64,000 nucleotides of DNA from Streptomyces sp. ADI96-02. GTDB taxonomy: Bacteria; Actinomycetota; Actinomycetes; Streptomycetales; Streptomycetaceae. The translations under genes and the position numbers were made by a program. The first letter of the stretch is position 1, and every line of letters begins with the position of its first letter. Of the stretch, positions 28,004 to 36,684 are shown piece after piece. The stretch is from contig NZ_ML123035.1 of the NCBI RefSeq assembly GCF_003846185.1, forward strand, positions 1 to 64,000, given 5' to 3'. The notes beneath the pieces are model-generated. The model did no database searches, was not told where the DNA came from, and saw only the letters and a program-made list of their open reading frames with translations.

Positions 28004-28508
28004 CTAGTTGGTGTAGCCCTTGGACGGGGCCGCAAGTTCCTTGGCCCGACTGGTCGTACAGTCCGTCGCTGAGCGGCTGGAAGTGCCCGACCGGCCCGGT
28101 CGCGGGACAGGGCCAGCCGACCGTGGCTTCCGGGACGGCACCCCACCACCTCCGGACGCCGGGGTGGCGGTCAGGAGCAGGCGGCCCCGGCGCACTGAGG
28201 CTGCGAGTACGCGCCTGCTGCATTTCGCCAATTCGCCCTGGCTGGACCGTCGGCGTCACCGACCATCAAGTGTGCAGGTGGGAGGGCTTCACTGGGGTGC
28301 TGGGTGCCGGACCAGCTGTGGGGTGAGGGCAGGTGTGGCAGGGAGCCGGGAAGCAGGTCGCCCGAGGTGGAGCCGCCTGGAGCATGGAGAGCCGGGACGG
28401 CAGGGTTGGGGTGGCTGTGGTGGCTTGATCGAAGCTTTGCCGGACTGTGCCTCGTAATGATCCACCAGTTTTTGTCAGTGCCCGCTGCTACACCAATTCC
28501 TTAAGGGA
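28004..28508. other. Intergenic region, no gene supported
   Basis: About 500 bases lie between the divergent HTH operon and the Mrr operon. Open frames exist on the plus strand but lack protein-like composition or a ribosome site. A promoter for the Mrr operon is expected here. Confidence 0.35.
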
Positions 28509-28529
28509 CGGGCCGCATTCCGCGGCCCG
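28509..28529. promoter_or_regulatory. Hairpin just before the Mrr operon
   Basis: CGGGCCGC and GCGGCCCG pair perfectly over 8 bp with loop ATTCC, five bases before the GGGAGGGG ribosome site of the first gene. It could be an attenuator or a leader hairpin limiting translation. Confidence 0.4.
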
Positions 28530-28548
28530 CCGGCGGGAGGGGAACAGC

Positions 28549-28761
28549 ATGTCGAAGGTGCCGGACGGGTTCCATCGCGTACGCGGGCACATCCGCCGCA
28601 ACCCGAAGCCGCGCAGCGCGAAGCGGATGAGCGGCTGGATGATCGCCGGTCTGCTGGCGGGCGCGTGGCTGTGGGGGCAGGTCTTCGGGTTCGGCGAGTC
28701 CGCTGTCCCCACACCGGCTGCTGATCCGAAGCCGGCCGCCTCCGCACAGAGCGCACACTGA
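28549..28761 (+). CDS. Small membrane protein of the Mrr operon (70 aa)
   Basis: ATG 28549 has GGGAGGGG upstream. A basic N-terminal half (FHRVRGHIRRNPKPRSAKR) precedes one transmembrane helix (GWMIAGLLAGAWLWGQVF) and a Pro/Ala tail. Its stop overlaps the next start as TGATG. It may anchor or regulate the nucleases that follow. Confidence 0.65.
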   Translation: MSKVPDGFHRVRGHIRRNPKPRSAKRMSGWMIAGLLAGAWLWGQVFGFGESAVPTPAADPKPAASAQSAH

Positions 28762-29432
28762 TGGCGCTGCCGCGGTTGCGGCGTCCTCGCGGCACGGCCG
28801 AGGTAGTCTCAGCCGCTGTTGTCGTGGTGGCCATGCTCGTGCTCGCCCTGCGGATGCTGGTGGCAGCGGCAGGCGCGTTGGTGCAGGCCTGGCCCGTTCT
28901 GCTGGCACTCGTCCTGCTCGTGGGAGCGGTGAGCGTATGGCGCCTGCGGCAGGCGAGCACACGGCGGCGCCGGGAGGCAGCGCGGGTGGCAGCGCTTCGG
29001 ATCACCCTCGTCGAGTTCGACGCGATGGACGACCGGCACTTCGAGCATGCCCTGCGGGACCTGCTGGTCCGCGACGGTTGTGCGGCCCGCAGGGTCGGAG
29101 GTGCCGGGGACCAGGCCGCCGATGTCATCGGGGACCATCCGCGGCTCGGCCGGATCGTGGTACAGGCCAAACACACCCGCGTCAGCGGGAAGGTGGGCTC
29201 CTCGGTGATGTACGCGGTGAAGGGCACCGCCTGGCCGGTACACAAAGCGGCGCATGCTGTCGTCATCACCAACGGGACCTTCACCCGTGACGCCATGGCG
29301 TGGGGCGAGCGGCACAGCGTGCACTGGGTCGACCGACACAGGCTGGAGCGCTGGGCCCGGGACGGCGCAGCGTTGCACGAGCTTCTAGGCCTGTCCGCAG
29401 CCCGTGCGGGCCGGTTCAAGCGGGCTGCCTGA
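28761..29432 (+). CDS. Membrane-anchored Mrr-type restriction endonuclease 1 (223 aa)
   Basis: ATG 28761 overlaps the previous stop. Residues 13-60 hold two transmembrane helices. A basic linker with RRRREAARVAALR leads to the Mrr_cat domain: MDDRHFEHALRDLLVRDGC, GGAGDQAADVIGD (catalytic Asp near 124) and RIVVQAKHTR (Gln-x-Lys near 135). Mrr enzymes cleave modified or stressed DNA; this one would face the cytosol from the membrane. A second copy follows 43 bases later. Confidence 0.8.
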   Translation: MALPRLRRPRGTAEVVSAAVVVVAMLVLALRMLVAAAGALVQAWPVLLALVLLVGAVSVWRLRQASTRRRREAARVAALRITLVEFDAMDDRHFEHALRDLLVRDGCAARRVGGAGDQAADVIGDHPRLGRIVVQAKHTRVSGKVGSSVMYAVKGTAWPVHKAAHAVVITNGTFTRDAMAWGERHSVHWVDRHRLERWARDGAALHELLGLSAARAGRFKRAA

Positions 29433-29475
29433 TCCTCAGGATCCGGATCCCTCGTTCATCAGGTCGGGAGGTGTG

Positions 29476-30192
29476 GTGTTCGAAGAAGACGGGTCGCTCG
29501 ACCCGCTGCTGAAGTTCCTGCTCTACTCCGTTCTTACGCTGGCCATCGGCAAGATGCTCTGGGAGTGGATCACCGAGGACGTCAGCCGGTGGATCACTGT
29601 GGGCCTGTGGGGTGTGATCACTGGCCACCCGTGGTGGACCGGGGTCATCGTGGCCGGCGGGCTGCTCATGTTCCTCATGCTGGGCCGGCTGGTGGCGTTC
29701 GTGTCCGACGCCTCGTCCGCTGTCTACGCCAGCCCGCAGGACACGCTCATAGCTCCCGAAGCCTTTGCCGGACCGGACATGCTCACCTTCAGAATGAAGG
29801 AGCTGTCCTCGATGAGCGCGACGGGCTTCGAACAGGCATGTTCTGACCTGCTGGCACGAGACGGATTCCTCAGCCCACACCGGGTTGGCGGCGCCGGTGA
29901 CCTCGGCGTGGACGTCACCGCCCGGGACAGCGACAACCGTCTCCTGATCCTGCAGTGCAAGCAATACCAGAGCCCGGTCGGATCGGGACACGTACAGAAA
30001 TTCAACGGGACAGCTCGCCCCCACCACGGGGCCGACCTGCCCATCATGATCGCGCTCAACGGATTCACCCGGCCCGCGACCGACTTCGCCCAACACCACA
30101 AGCTCATCCTCGTCGGACGCCCGGAACTCAAACAGTGGGCCCACGGCCAGCACCTCTACGACGTCCTCGGCATCCGAAACACGACACAGTGA
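29476..30192 (+). CDS. Membrane-anchored Mrr-type restriction endonuclease 2 (238 aa)
   Basis: The start is probably GTG 29476 (or 29473) after GGGAGG. Hydrophobic segments lie at about 13-30 and 50-73, then a linker and MSATGFEQACSDLLARDGF, the start of the Mrr domain. It continues with GGAGDLGVDVTARD (Asp near 156) and LLILQCKQYQ (Gln-x-Lys), then FNGTARPHHGADLPIMIA and the usual Mrr C-terminal strand. It resembles its upstream neighbour in plan but not closely in sequence, so the two may form a heteromer or cut different substrates. Confidence 0.8.
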   Translation: MFEEDGSLDPLLKFLLYSVLTLAIGKMLWEWITEDVSRWITVGLWGVITGHPWWTGVIVAGGLLMFLMLGRLVAFVSDASSAVYASPQDTLIAPEAFAGPDMLTFRMKELSSMSATGFEQACSDLLARDGFLSPHRVGGAGDLGVDVTARDSDNRLLILQCKQYQSPVGSGHVQKFNGTARPHHGADLPIMIALNGFTRPATDFAQHHKLILVGRPELKQWAHGQHLYDVLGIRNTTQ

Positions 30193-30249
30193 CACTGCAT
30201 CAGCGCCGCCGTTGAACAGCACCAGGTCAGTCGCCGGATCTGCCAGGTT

Positions 30250-31176
30250 GTGTACGGGTTGCCGAACGGACAGGCCAGCACGAAGCCGTGGTCCGAACAG
30301 AAGGGTTCACCCCCGCGTTCTACCAGCCGTACTACGCCCGGCGCATGCCCGGTAGCTAGCGCTCAACCGCACGGACGTGGGCATTCACCGCAGGAACGAT
30401 TCGCGGACACACCCGTCGGGGCTGGAGAGTTGCAAAACCTGAGCAGATTGGAGGAGGCGCTCCAATCCGTGGTTCGACACGACCCGAACTTGACTGCCCT
30501 GGCCACCTCACCGCCGCTCTGCTCAGTGCTGTGCGCTTTGAATCGTGACCGTCACGGTCTGTTGCCGCAGTCGGTGATGAGTCTGTATGAGGCCGCCCTA
30601 AGCATGCTTTTGGTGCGGCGCGACGCTGAGCGCGGCATCGGCGCTGCGGGAGTTCAGATCAGCGAGCGACAGAGCGTGCAGTTACTCCAAGCCCTGGCCT
30701 ACTGGCTGATACGCAACGGCCACTCCCAGACCGATCCGACGACCGCCATACGGCTCCTCGGCCCAGTCCTCGCGGCCATGCCTACCGCACCCGGCGATGC
30801 CGCGCAGGTTCTCAGGCTCCTGCTCGAACGATGCGGCGTACTTCGAGAGCCTGCCCCCGACCGGCTGGAGTTCATCCACCGCACTTTCCAGGACTTCCTG
30901 GGTGCCCGGGCCGCCATTGAGGCCGAGGAAATCAGTCTGCCGGTAGCCAACGCCCACGAGGATCAATGGCGCAACGTGGTGAAGATGGCCATCGGCCACG
31001 CCCGACCACGAGAGTGTGCGCAAATGGTCCAAGCCCTGGTGGCTCGCGGCGACCACGAAGAGCCGCACCGAAAACAGCTGTACGCGCTGGCCGCCTCCTG
31101 CGTGGAGTACGCCACGGAACTTGCCCCTGAGGTCCTGACGATCGTGCAGCAGCGGAGCCGTGACCAGGAGCTGTAG
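30250..31176 (+). pseudogene. Fragment of a NACHT/STAND NTPase
   Basis: From about 30420 the frame encodes DPNLTALATSPPLCSVLCAL, MSLYEAALSMLLVRRD and LEFIHRTFQDFLGARAAIE, the winged-helix and post-NACHT region of actinobacterial NACHT proteins. Walker A and B are missing, and the first about 55 codons are not protein-like. The 3' end is also short: after PEVLTIVQQRSRDQEL a stop comes where homologous proteins usually carry sensor repeats. The segment is well preserved, so the truncation may be recent or the fragment may still be expressed. Confidence 0.6.
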
Positions 31177-31409
31177 GAGGGGAGCAAGCCCGCCCGGTGG
31201 CCCACCGCAGGGCGTCCGGGCCGCAGGACGCCACCTCACAGGAAGGGCTTGCGAGGCTCAGAGCCTTACCAGAACGGTGTTTCGGCACTCTGCGCTGCCG
31301 ACTCACCGCTCGGCCCTCGCAACGCGAACGGCGAGCGTGCTCCCGACTCGGGGACATAGCTGGGTCTCCGGAACCGGTACAACGCTGGCGCCTGCGGGCT
31401 GGAGTGGGG

Positions 31410-31982
31410 TCAGTAAGAGAACTCGATGTACACGATGTCGGTAAGCGCCACCATATGGAGCTTGCCGCTGGGCGAGACGTTGAAGTACGCCTCGCCGACG
31501 GCGTCGGCAATGATTTCTCGGAGTTCACTGTCGTCGGCGTTGCGGTATCGGGCTTGGAACAAGCGGGCGGCATAGGCCGTAGGAAGCCATTCGGTGATGT
31601 GGCGTACTCGGCCGTCGTCGGAGGAGCCGGCTGCTCCGGTGAAACCGAACCAGGCTTTGAAGTGCACGAGCATGCCATCGTGGCCGGTGGAGATCAGGTG
31701 GTGGGCGCGGCGTCGCACGCGCGGCTGCCAGAGGCGTACGACGTCTTTGGCAATGGCCTGGGATAGCACGCTGCCCGGCGCGCTCCGCCGGCCCTTCATG
31801 ACCTCCTTGACGAGGCGGGGCTTGGTGCCCAGTCGGCTGGCCAGGGCCCCTAGGTCGGCGTAGCGGGTTGCGAGAAAGCGCAGGCGGGCGCTGTCGGAGC
31901 GCGGCGGTTGGCGTGTCCAGTGGTGGGTGTCGGCGAAGTCGAGCGCTTCGGCGATGGAGGCGGTGTAGAAGTCGTCGAGCAT
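31410..31982 (-). CDS. Tpg-like telomere terminal protein (190 aa)
   Basis: ATG 31982 has AAAGGG upstream and lies 11 bases after the previous gene. Length fits Tpg (about 185 aa). Residues 30-75 contain a helix-turn-helix (YADLGALASRLGTKPRLVKE) and the block AKDVVRLWQPRVRRRA. The C-terminal half carries AWFGFTGAAGSSDDGRVRHI, LPTAYAARLFQAR and ELREIIADAVGEAYF, matching Tpg motifs RFGFTAAPGTTDDAR and AxGLxDVYF. Tpg attaches to the 5' ends of Streptomyces linear replicons and primes end patching. Here the GTTDD segment reads GSSDD. It is the last gene of a transposase operon rather than a partner of tap. Confidence 0.8.
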   Translation of the reverse strand: MLDDFYTASIAEALDFADTHHWTRQPPRSDSARLRFLATRYADLGALASRLGTKPRLVKEVMKGRRSAPGSVLSQAIAKDVVRLWQPRVRRRAHHLISTGHDGMLVHFKAWFGFTGAAGSSDDGRVRHITEWLPTAYAARLFQARYRNADDSELREIIADAVGEAYFNVSPSGKLHMVALTDIVYIEFSY

Positions 31983-31993
31983 GTTTTGGCCCT

Positions 31994-33136
31994 TTACAGG
32001 ACGCGTGCCCGCAGCATGCTGCGGTTTGCACGGCGTGTTCCAGTGGTGACAGGTGCGGTGCGGTGGCGGTCAGGCGGTGTGGCCAGCAGGCGGCAGGCGC
32101 GCAGGGCTTGTTCGATCTCTGGGTGCTCCCAGGACGGGGTGGAGAGCACGTTGGGGGCGTCTGGATGGCCTTGCAGGTGGGTGAGGTGACGGGCGGCGTT
32201 CAGGAGGGGCTGTGCCCATGCGGGCATTTCGGCCAGACCGTTTCCTGATCTTTCGTGCAGGCTTTTGATCTGCTGGCTGCTGTAGCCGGTCAGGGCGCGC
32301 AGGGCGACGCACGCCGCGTGGACGGGGTGGGCGACGCGGGTGTGGATTCGGGCGGCGATCTGGGCGGTATGGGGGTGGCAGGGGTCTTGGTGTGGTCCGG
32401 GTACTGGCAGAGGTGGGGTGATGCCGGTCGGCTCGGAGCCGGGAATGAATGTGAGGGTGAGGGGCTCGCGCGGTTGCGGGGGCAGGCGGAACCAGAGTTC
32501 GGCATCACGGGGTGGGAAGGCGGTCGTGTGCTGCCACCACGGGTGGTTGTCGGATTCCGGCGGACCGCTCGGGGGATTCCAGTGGGTGGTCGCGGCGCGC
32601 GTGGTGTCCAGCACGCGGTGGGGAATCGTGTCGAGAAGGGCGGCGGTGGGGCGCGGGAGGGGGCCGTTGCAGAGGAGGGTGAGACGGGTGCCGGTGAGGG
32701 CGCTGAGTGCCAGCAGGTGTTCCCATTGAGGTTTGCTGAGGCGGTGGGCCCGGCAGACGGTCGTGTGGGTGATCCCGAGTGCGATGAACCAGGACGCGGC
32801 GATGCGCCAGCTGCGGTCGGAGTTGTTGGTCCATGCGGGTAAAGGGTGCGCTTCGTCGGGGACGGGCAGGTGTTTGCCGAGGGCGCGGATCAGGTCGTGA
32901 GCAAGGTATGCGCCGGTTCCGGCCAGGGGTGTGGGGTGGACGGTGATGCGTCCGTGGGGCGGGGTGGATGCGGCGAAGGCGAGGCGCATGTAGTGCGGTT
33001 CGTCGTGTGGGGTGACGACGACGGTGACGAGGGGCAGTGCGGTGTGGTGATGTGGCTGCCAGGTCGGGCACCACTTTTCGCCTCTCTTCGCGTCGTCGGG
33101 TTCTGCCGTTTGTGGTGCTGTGGGGGTCAGAGTCAT
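31994..33136 (-). CDS. Unknown protein between transposition ATPase and Tpg-like genes (380 aa)
   Basis: ATG 33136 overlaps the upstream ATPase stop as ATGA. Residues 20-120 are strand-rich with many His. A segment RIAASWFIALGITHTTVCRA near 131-150 may be an HTH. The C-terminal part has VAHPVHAACVALRALTGYSS and LLNAARHLTHLQGHPDAPNV. It occupies the position of a TniQ/TnsD target selector but lacks the CxxC zinc motifs of TniQ. It may link the transposition machinery to the terminal protein. Confidence 0.7.
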   Translation of the reverse strand: MTLTPTAPQTAEPDDAKRGEKWCPTWQPHHHTALPLVTVVVTPHDEPHYMRLAFAASTPPHGRITVHPTPLAGTGAYLAHDLIRALGKHLPVPDEAHPLPAWTNNSDRSWRIAASWFIALGITHTTVCRAHRLSKPQWEHLLALSALTGTRLTLLCNGPLPRPTAALLDTIPHRVLDTTRAATTHWNPPSGPPESDNHPWWQHTTAFPPRDAELWFRLPPQPREPLTLTFIPGSEPTGITPPLPVPGPHQDPCHPHTAQIAARIHTRVAHPVHAACVALRALTGYSSQQIKSLHERSGNGLAEMPAWAQPLLNAARHLTHLQGHPDAPNVLSTPSWEHPEIEQALRACRLLATPPDRHRTAPVTTGTRRANRSMLRARVL

Positions 33137-33930
33137 GTTTTGGCCGCTCTGGGGGCCAGTTGGCGCAGTAGTTCCTGCGGGCCTCTAGTGATGTGCTGGG
33201 TGCTGCGGTGGGTGAGGGTGGCCCAGCGTCGGAAGTTGCCTTGGGCCCATGTCTGGTCGAGGTCGCGGAGTACGGCGGGATCGGTTCGCTTCCAGTGGGG
33301 GTGGAAGGCGGGGATGACGGTGGTGATCTCGTCTTCGTCGATGACGTCGAGTTCGTGCCAGCAGGTCACGCGGGAGGCGAGTACAGGGGTCGTACGCAGG
33401 GCGCGGAGGCGGTGGCTGCCGGCGGCCAGGGCGACGGTCACGCGTGTGTGCGGGTCGTCGTAGAGGTAGCGCACGTATTCCAAGCAGGACGCGGAGAGTT
33501 GGTGGGCTTCGTCGATGGCTAGGAGCCGTGGGGGGTGGTGCAGGGCGTGGCGGATGAGGTCGTCGCTGGTGCCGGGGTCTTTGGGTGGGGGGCTGGGCAG
33601 GCCGAGGGCGTGGTGGATGCTGTGGCGGAGGTCGTCGGGGCGGGCTTGGGGCTGGGGCAGGAGCCGGATGGGGTGCCAGGCGGGATGCTGGTCCAGAACG
33701 GTATGGAGAGTGAAGGTCTTCCCTGCTCCTGCGGGAGCGGCGATGCACAGCATGCCTTGTTGGGCGACTGTGGCGTTGAGGGCAGATGTGGCGGCGGCGA
33801 CCTGGCGGGTGCGCACGGTGCGAGCGCCGGTGAGGTCGAAGTGGTGGCGGGCGGAGCGGACGTTTCCGTGGGCGGTGCTGATGGTGGTGGTCCGCGTGGT
33901 CCGCGTGGTCCGGTAGGAGGGTGCGGTCAT
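33133..33930 (-). CDS. TniB/TnsC-like AAA ATPase 2 (265 aa)
   Basis: ATG 33930 overlaps the upstream stop as ATGA. Walker A CIAAPAGAGKTFT lies near residues 60-72 and Walker B LLAIDEAHQLS near 134-144; both ATP-binding motifs are intact. Sequence between them (LRHSIHHALGLP) is as in TniB/TnsC family ATPases, which bind target DNA and activate the transposase. It is shorter than the adjacent ATPase and likely a paralogue with a separate role. Confidence 0.8.
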   Translation of the reverse strand: MTAPSYRTTRTTRTTTISTAHGNVRSARHHFDLTGARTVRTRQVAAATSALNATVAQQGMLCIAAPAGAGKTFTLHTVLDQHPAWHPIRLLPQPQARPDDLRHSIHHALGLPSPPPKDPGTSDDLIRHALHHPPRLLAIDEAHQLSASCLEYVRYLYDDPHTRVTVALAAGSHRLRALRTTPVLASRVTCWHELDVIDEDEITTVIPAFHPHWKRTDPAVLRDLDQTWAQGNFRRWATLTHRSTQHITRGPQELLRQLAPRAAKT

Positions 33931-35027
33931 CGGTCGTCGTCGCGCCGTACGGGGCGGGCGGGGCGGGCGCGGCGGACGGCCCAGCGGGCAATGGTTTCGT
34001 CGACTTCGCTCAGTCCGCGGCGCTTCATGCCTTCGAGGACGTGGTGGGTGATTTTGGACCACATGCGGAAGGTGCCGCCGCCGGCTTCCAGGTCGATGAA
34101 GTTGATGAGGTCGGCGGGAACGGAGGCCCAGACGGGGTGGAACAGGGGGATGTTCTTGAGGACTTCGTCCGGTTCCATGGGCGTGAATTCCTGCCAGATG
34201 TAGATCCGGGAGGCGAGAGCGGGCTCGTTGTAGAGGGTTTTGTAGCACTCTTCGCCGCCGACGAACAGGACGGCGGGCCGGTTCTTCTTCCTGCCTGTGT
34301 CCCACAGGTGGCGGACGAATTCGAAGCACTCGCGGCTGAACTGCTGGGCCTCGTCGCAGACCAGGACGTAAGGGCGTCGGGCCAGGGATTGCTTGAGGAG
34401 CCGGTCGAATTCGCTGGGGTGGGCGGGGGGCTTGCCTTCCAGGTGGAGGGCTTCGAACAGTTCCATGCGGATGTCTCGCGGGGTGGGGCGGGAGCGGAAC
34501 TGCAGGAGCAGGACGAGGTCGGGTGCGACTTCCTTGAGTGCGGCGAGGACGGAGAAGGTTTTGCCGAGACCGGCGTCCCCGTAGATGCAGGACATGGCGC
34601 GAGCGTCGATGGTGTCAGCGATGTTCTCGCCCGCTTCCAGCAGGGCTTCGGTGGCCACGATGCGGGCGTCGGCCAGGTCGAGGTAGAAGTCGGGGTCGTC
34701 GCTTGTCTCGGCAGTGGTGTCGGTGATGGTCATGGGCTCTGCTCCTTGGGTTGTGGGATGAAGGGGTGGTTCAGGAATCGCTGTTGGTCCGGGCTGTGGC
34801 GTGGTGATGACCGGTACGGGCGGCGTGGGATGCAGGGCGTGTGCTGTGCCGAGGTCATGGCCGGTGGCGGGGTCGGTCAGTTCGATCTGCCCCTGTTGCG
34901 GTGAGGGGTGAACAGTGACCCGGGTTCCGGCGTGGGCTTGGGTGAGGGCGCCGGTGTAGGTGCGGCCCTGCCAGCGAATGTGTCCTTGGGGCCCGATCCG
35001 CCGGTGTGCTCCTGGAGGTGGGGTCAT
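33927..35027 (-). CDS. TnsC/TniB-like AAA ATPase 1 with Mu-transposase-C-like N-terminal domain (366 aa)
   Basis: ATG 35027 overlaps the transposase stop as ATGA. Residues 1-65 (HIRWQGRTYTGALTQAH, then GTRVTVHPSPQQGQIELTD) resemble the C-terminal beta-barrel of the transposase just upstream (IRWQGRDYIGAWMTGRTGTQ). A Pro/Thr linker follows. The ATPase proper begins at M99 (ATG 34733, preceded by CAAGGAGCAGAGCCC), so two products may be made. Walker A IYGDAGLGKTFS lies near 148, Walker B VLVCDEAQQFS near 220, with ASRIYIWQEFTPM following. The family controls target choice in Tn7 and Tn5053 transposition. Confidence 0.8.
   Translation of the reverse strand: MTPPPGAHRRIGPQGHIRWQGRTYTGALTQAHAGTRVTVHPSPQQGQIELTDPATGHDLGTAHALHPTPPVPVITTPQPGPTAIPEPPLHPTTQGAEPMTITDTTAETSDDPDFYLDLADARIVATEALLEAGENIADTIDARAMSCIYGDAGLGKTFSVLAALKEVAPDLVLLLQFRSRPTPRDIRMELFEALHLEGKPPAHPSEFDRLLKQSLARRPYVLVCDEAQQFSRECFEFVRHLWDTGRKKNRPAVLFVGGEECYKTLYNEPALASRIYIWQEFTPMEPDEVLKNIPLFHPVWASVPADLINFIDLEAGGGTFRMWSKITHHVLEGMKRRGLSEVDETIARWAVRRARPARPVRRDDDR
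34733..34752 (-). promoter_or_regulatory. Internal ribosome site and start in the ATPase 1 gene
   Basis: CAAGGAGCAGAGCCC precedes ATG 34733 within the open frame. This is a better site than the one at the first ATG (35027) and would give a 268-aa ATPase without the barrel domain. Confidence 0.55.
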
Positions 35028-36616
35028 GCGGTGTCCTTGGGGGTGCTGGCCGACGGGGTCGGGATCGCCCAGCGGGCGCCGGGGATCACGCGGCGGGGCA
35101 TGTAGCCGGCGGGGACGCCGTCGTCCTTGGGCCGCGCAGGGCGGGTAGCGGTCAGTTCTGCCACGGCTTGTTTGCGTGTCATCGTTCCGGCCAGGCGGGC
35201 TGGGCCCGGCTGGGTGGCGGGCTGGAAGCGGCGGCGTCGTCGGCGCTGCGCTTCGGCCAGGTCGCGGCGGATGCGTCGGACACGGTCGTCGCGGGCCTGG
35301 TAGACGGCTTGGATCTCCTCTTCGCTGGCCTCGTCAGCCAGGTGGGCGGTGCCCAGATGTTGGTGCGTCTGGGCGTGGAAGACCTCGATGGCACGGGGGT
35401 GGTGGGGCTGGTAGCGCACGGTGACCTGGGTGCCGGTGCGGCCGGTCATCCATGCGCCGATGTAGTCACGGCCCTGCCAGCGGATCCCGTGCCCGTGGAT
35501 GATGCGGGTGGAGCGTTCGCCTTCCATCAGGAAGACGTGCAGGTCCTTCAGCGGTGGCTCTCTCAGGGGGGTGGTGTCGCTGTTCCAGCTGTCCATGGGC
35601 GTCAGATTGCCGCGGCCCGCCATGCGGTGCTCGGTGTTGCGGGTGCGGACCCATTGGGCGAAGAGGTCGACGAAGTTCTCGAACGTCAGCGCCGGGTCTT
35701 TCTCCCCCGCCCGGTGCTTCGTGTCCAGCTTCTGGGTCTTGGTGTAGCGGGGCAGGGTGGAGAAGAACATGCTGGTTGCCGCACGGTTGAGGTTCTCGAT
35801 GCTTCCTTTGAGGTGCGGGGTGTAGGGCGGCAGTACTTCGACGTGGACGCCGAAGCTGCCCATGGCCTGGGTGACGGCTCGGGAGAGGAAGTCCTTGCCT
35901 CTGTCGATGCGGATACGGCGGGGCAGTCCGCCGGCCGGACCGTGGATGTCGTCGGTGAGGATGCAGGAGCGCAGGGCGGCCAGGATCGATCCGCGGTGCG
36001 GGTAGTGCGGGGTGACGGCCCAACCCATGGTCACGCCGGTGTGGCAGTCGCAGAACCAGGTGATCCAGGGCTTGACCAGTCTGCCGTCGGCCCACACCAG
36101 CACGGGTGCCTGTTTGTGGTCGCCTTCCCATTCTTCGTTCCGGCAGGTGGGCGGGCGCTTCAGGTGGGGGTCAAGGGCTCGGGAGGCGGGGATGCCGGAT
36201 CGGAGGCCTGCCAGGTCGCCGGGGGCGAGGTCCAGTTTCACCGCCCGGTGCAGCGTGGACAGGCTGGGCACCTGCTTCGGGTCGTCAGCCTCCTCGAGCA
36301 TCTCTTGATGCACGCGTTTGATGTTGCCGCGGTAGTAGGCGAGCTTGATGCGAACTTCGTCGGTGACGCTGTAGCGGCTGCGGGGCGCAAGGTCGGCGGT
36401 GCTAGTGGCCTTGGCCTTTTCCAGGCGCCGCCAGACGGTGCGCTCATGGACGCCGACCGTACGTGCGACGGTCTTCACCTCGGCGCTGGTCAGTTCCCCA
36501 CGTTCGCGCAGCACGACCAGTGAGCGGACTCCGGCGGTCAGCAATGCCCTCTTTTCGCGGGCGGAAGGGGCAAGGACGGGTTCGTCCGCGAGGGTGCCGA
36601 TTGGGGCCCGGCGCAT
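35024..36616 (-). CDS. Mu/Tn7-type DDE transposase, TnsB/TniA-like (530 aa)
   Basis: ATG 36616 has GGGAG ten bases upstream. Residues 20-60 form an HTH (VKTVARTVGVHERTVWRRLE). The integrase core carries WITWFCDCHTG (first Asp), RIRIDRGKDF (second Asp) and TPHLKGSIENLNR (Glu), with exactly 35 residues between the last two, the D-D-35-E triad. A Mu-type C-terminal barrel follows near 390-450 and a basic tail (QRRRRRRFQP). It catalyses strand transfer of the element. The stop overlaps the ATPase 1 start. Confidence 0.85.
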   Translation of the reverse strand: MRRAPIGTLADEPVLAPSAREKRALLTAGVRSLVVLRERGELTSAEVKTVARTVGVHERTVWRRLEKAKATSTADLAPRSRYSVTDEVRIKLAYYRGNIKRVHQEMLEEADDPKQVPSLSTLHRAVKLDLAPGDLAGLRSGIPASRALDPHLKRPPTCRNEEWEGDHKQAPVLVWADGRLVKPWITWFCDCHTGVTMGWAVTPHYPHRGSILAALRSCILTDDIHGPAGGLPRRIRIDRGKDFLSRAVTQAMGSFGVHVEVLPPYTPHLKGSIENLNRAATSMFFSTLPRYTKTQKLDTKHRAGEKDPALTFENFVDLFAQWVRTRNTEHRMAGRGNLTPMDSWNSDTTPLREPPLKDLHVFLMEGERSTRIIHGHGIRWQGRDYIGAWMTGRTGTQVTVRYQPHHPRAIEVFHAQTHQHLGTAHLADEASEEEIQAVYQARDDRVRRIRRDLAEAQRRRRRRFQPATQPGPARLAGTMTRKQAVAELTATRPARPKDDGVPAGYMPRRVIPGARWAIPTPSASTPKDTA

Positions 36617-36684
36617 GGGGACAGCACTCCCTTCTTGTTGATGCGGTCTGTCGGTAGGGCTGAGAGGGTTTGAGGGGCAGCACG

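Noticed and set aside
31994..33136. TniQ/TnsD target selector
   Set aside because: Position fits, but there is no CxxC...C/H zinc pattern and no TniQ-like start; left as unknown.
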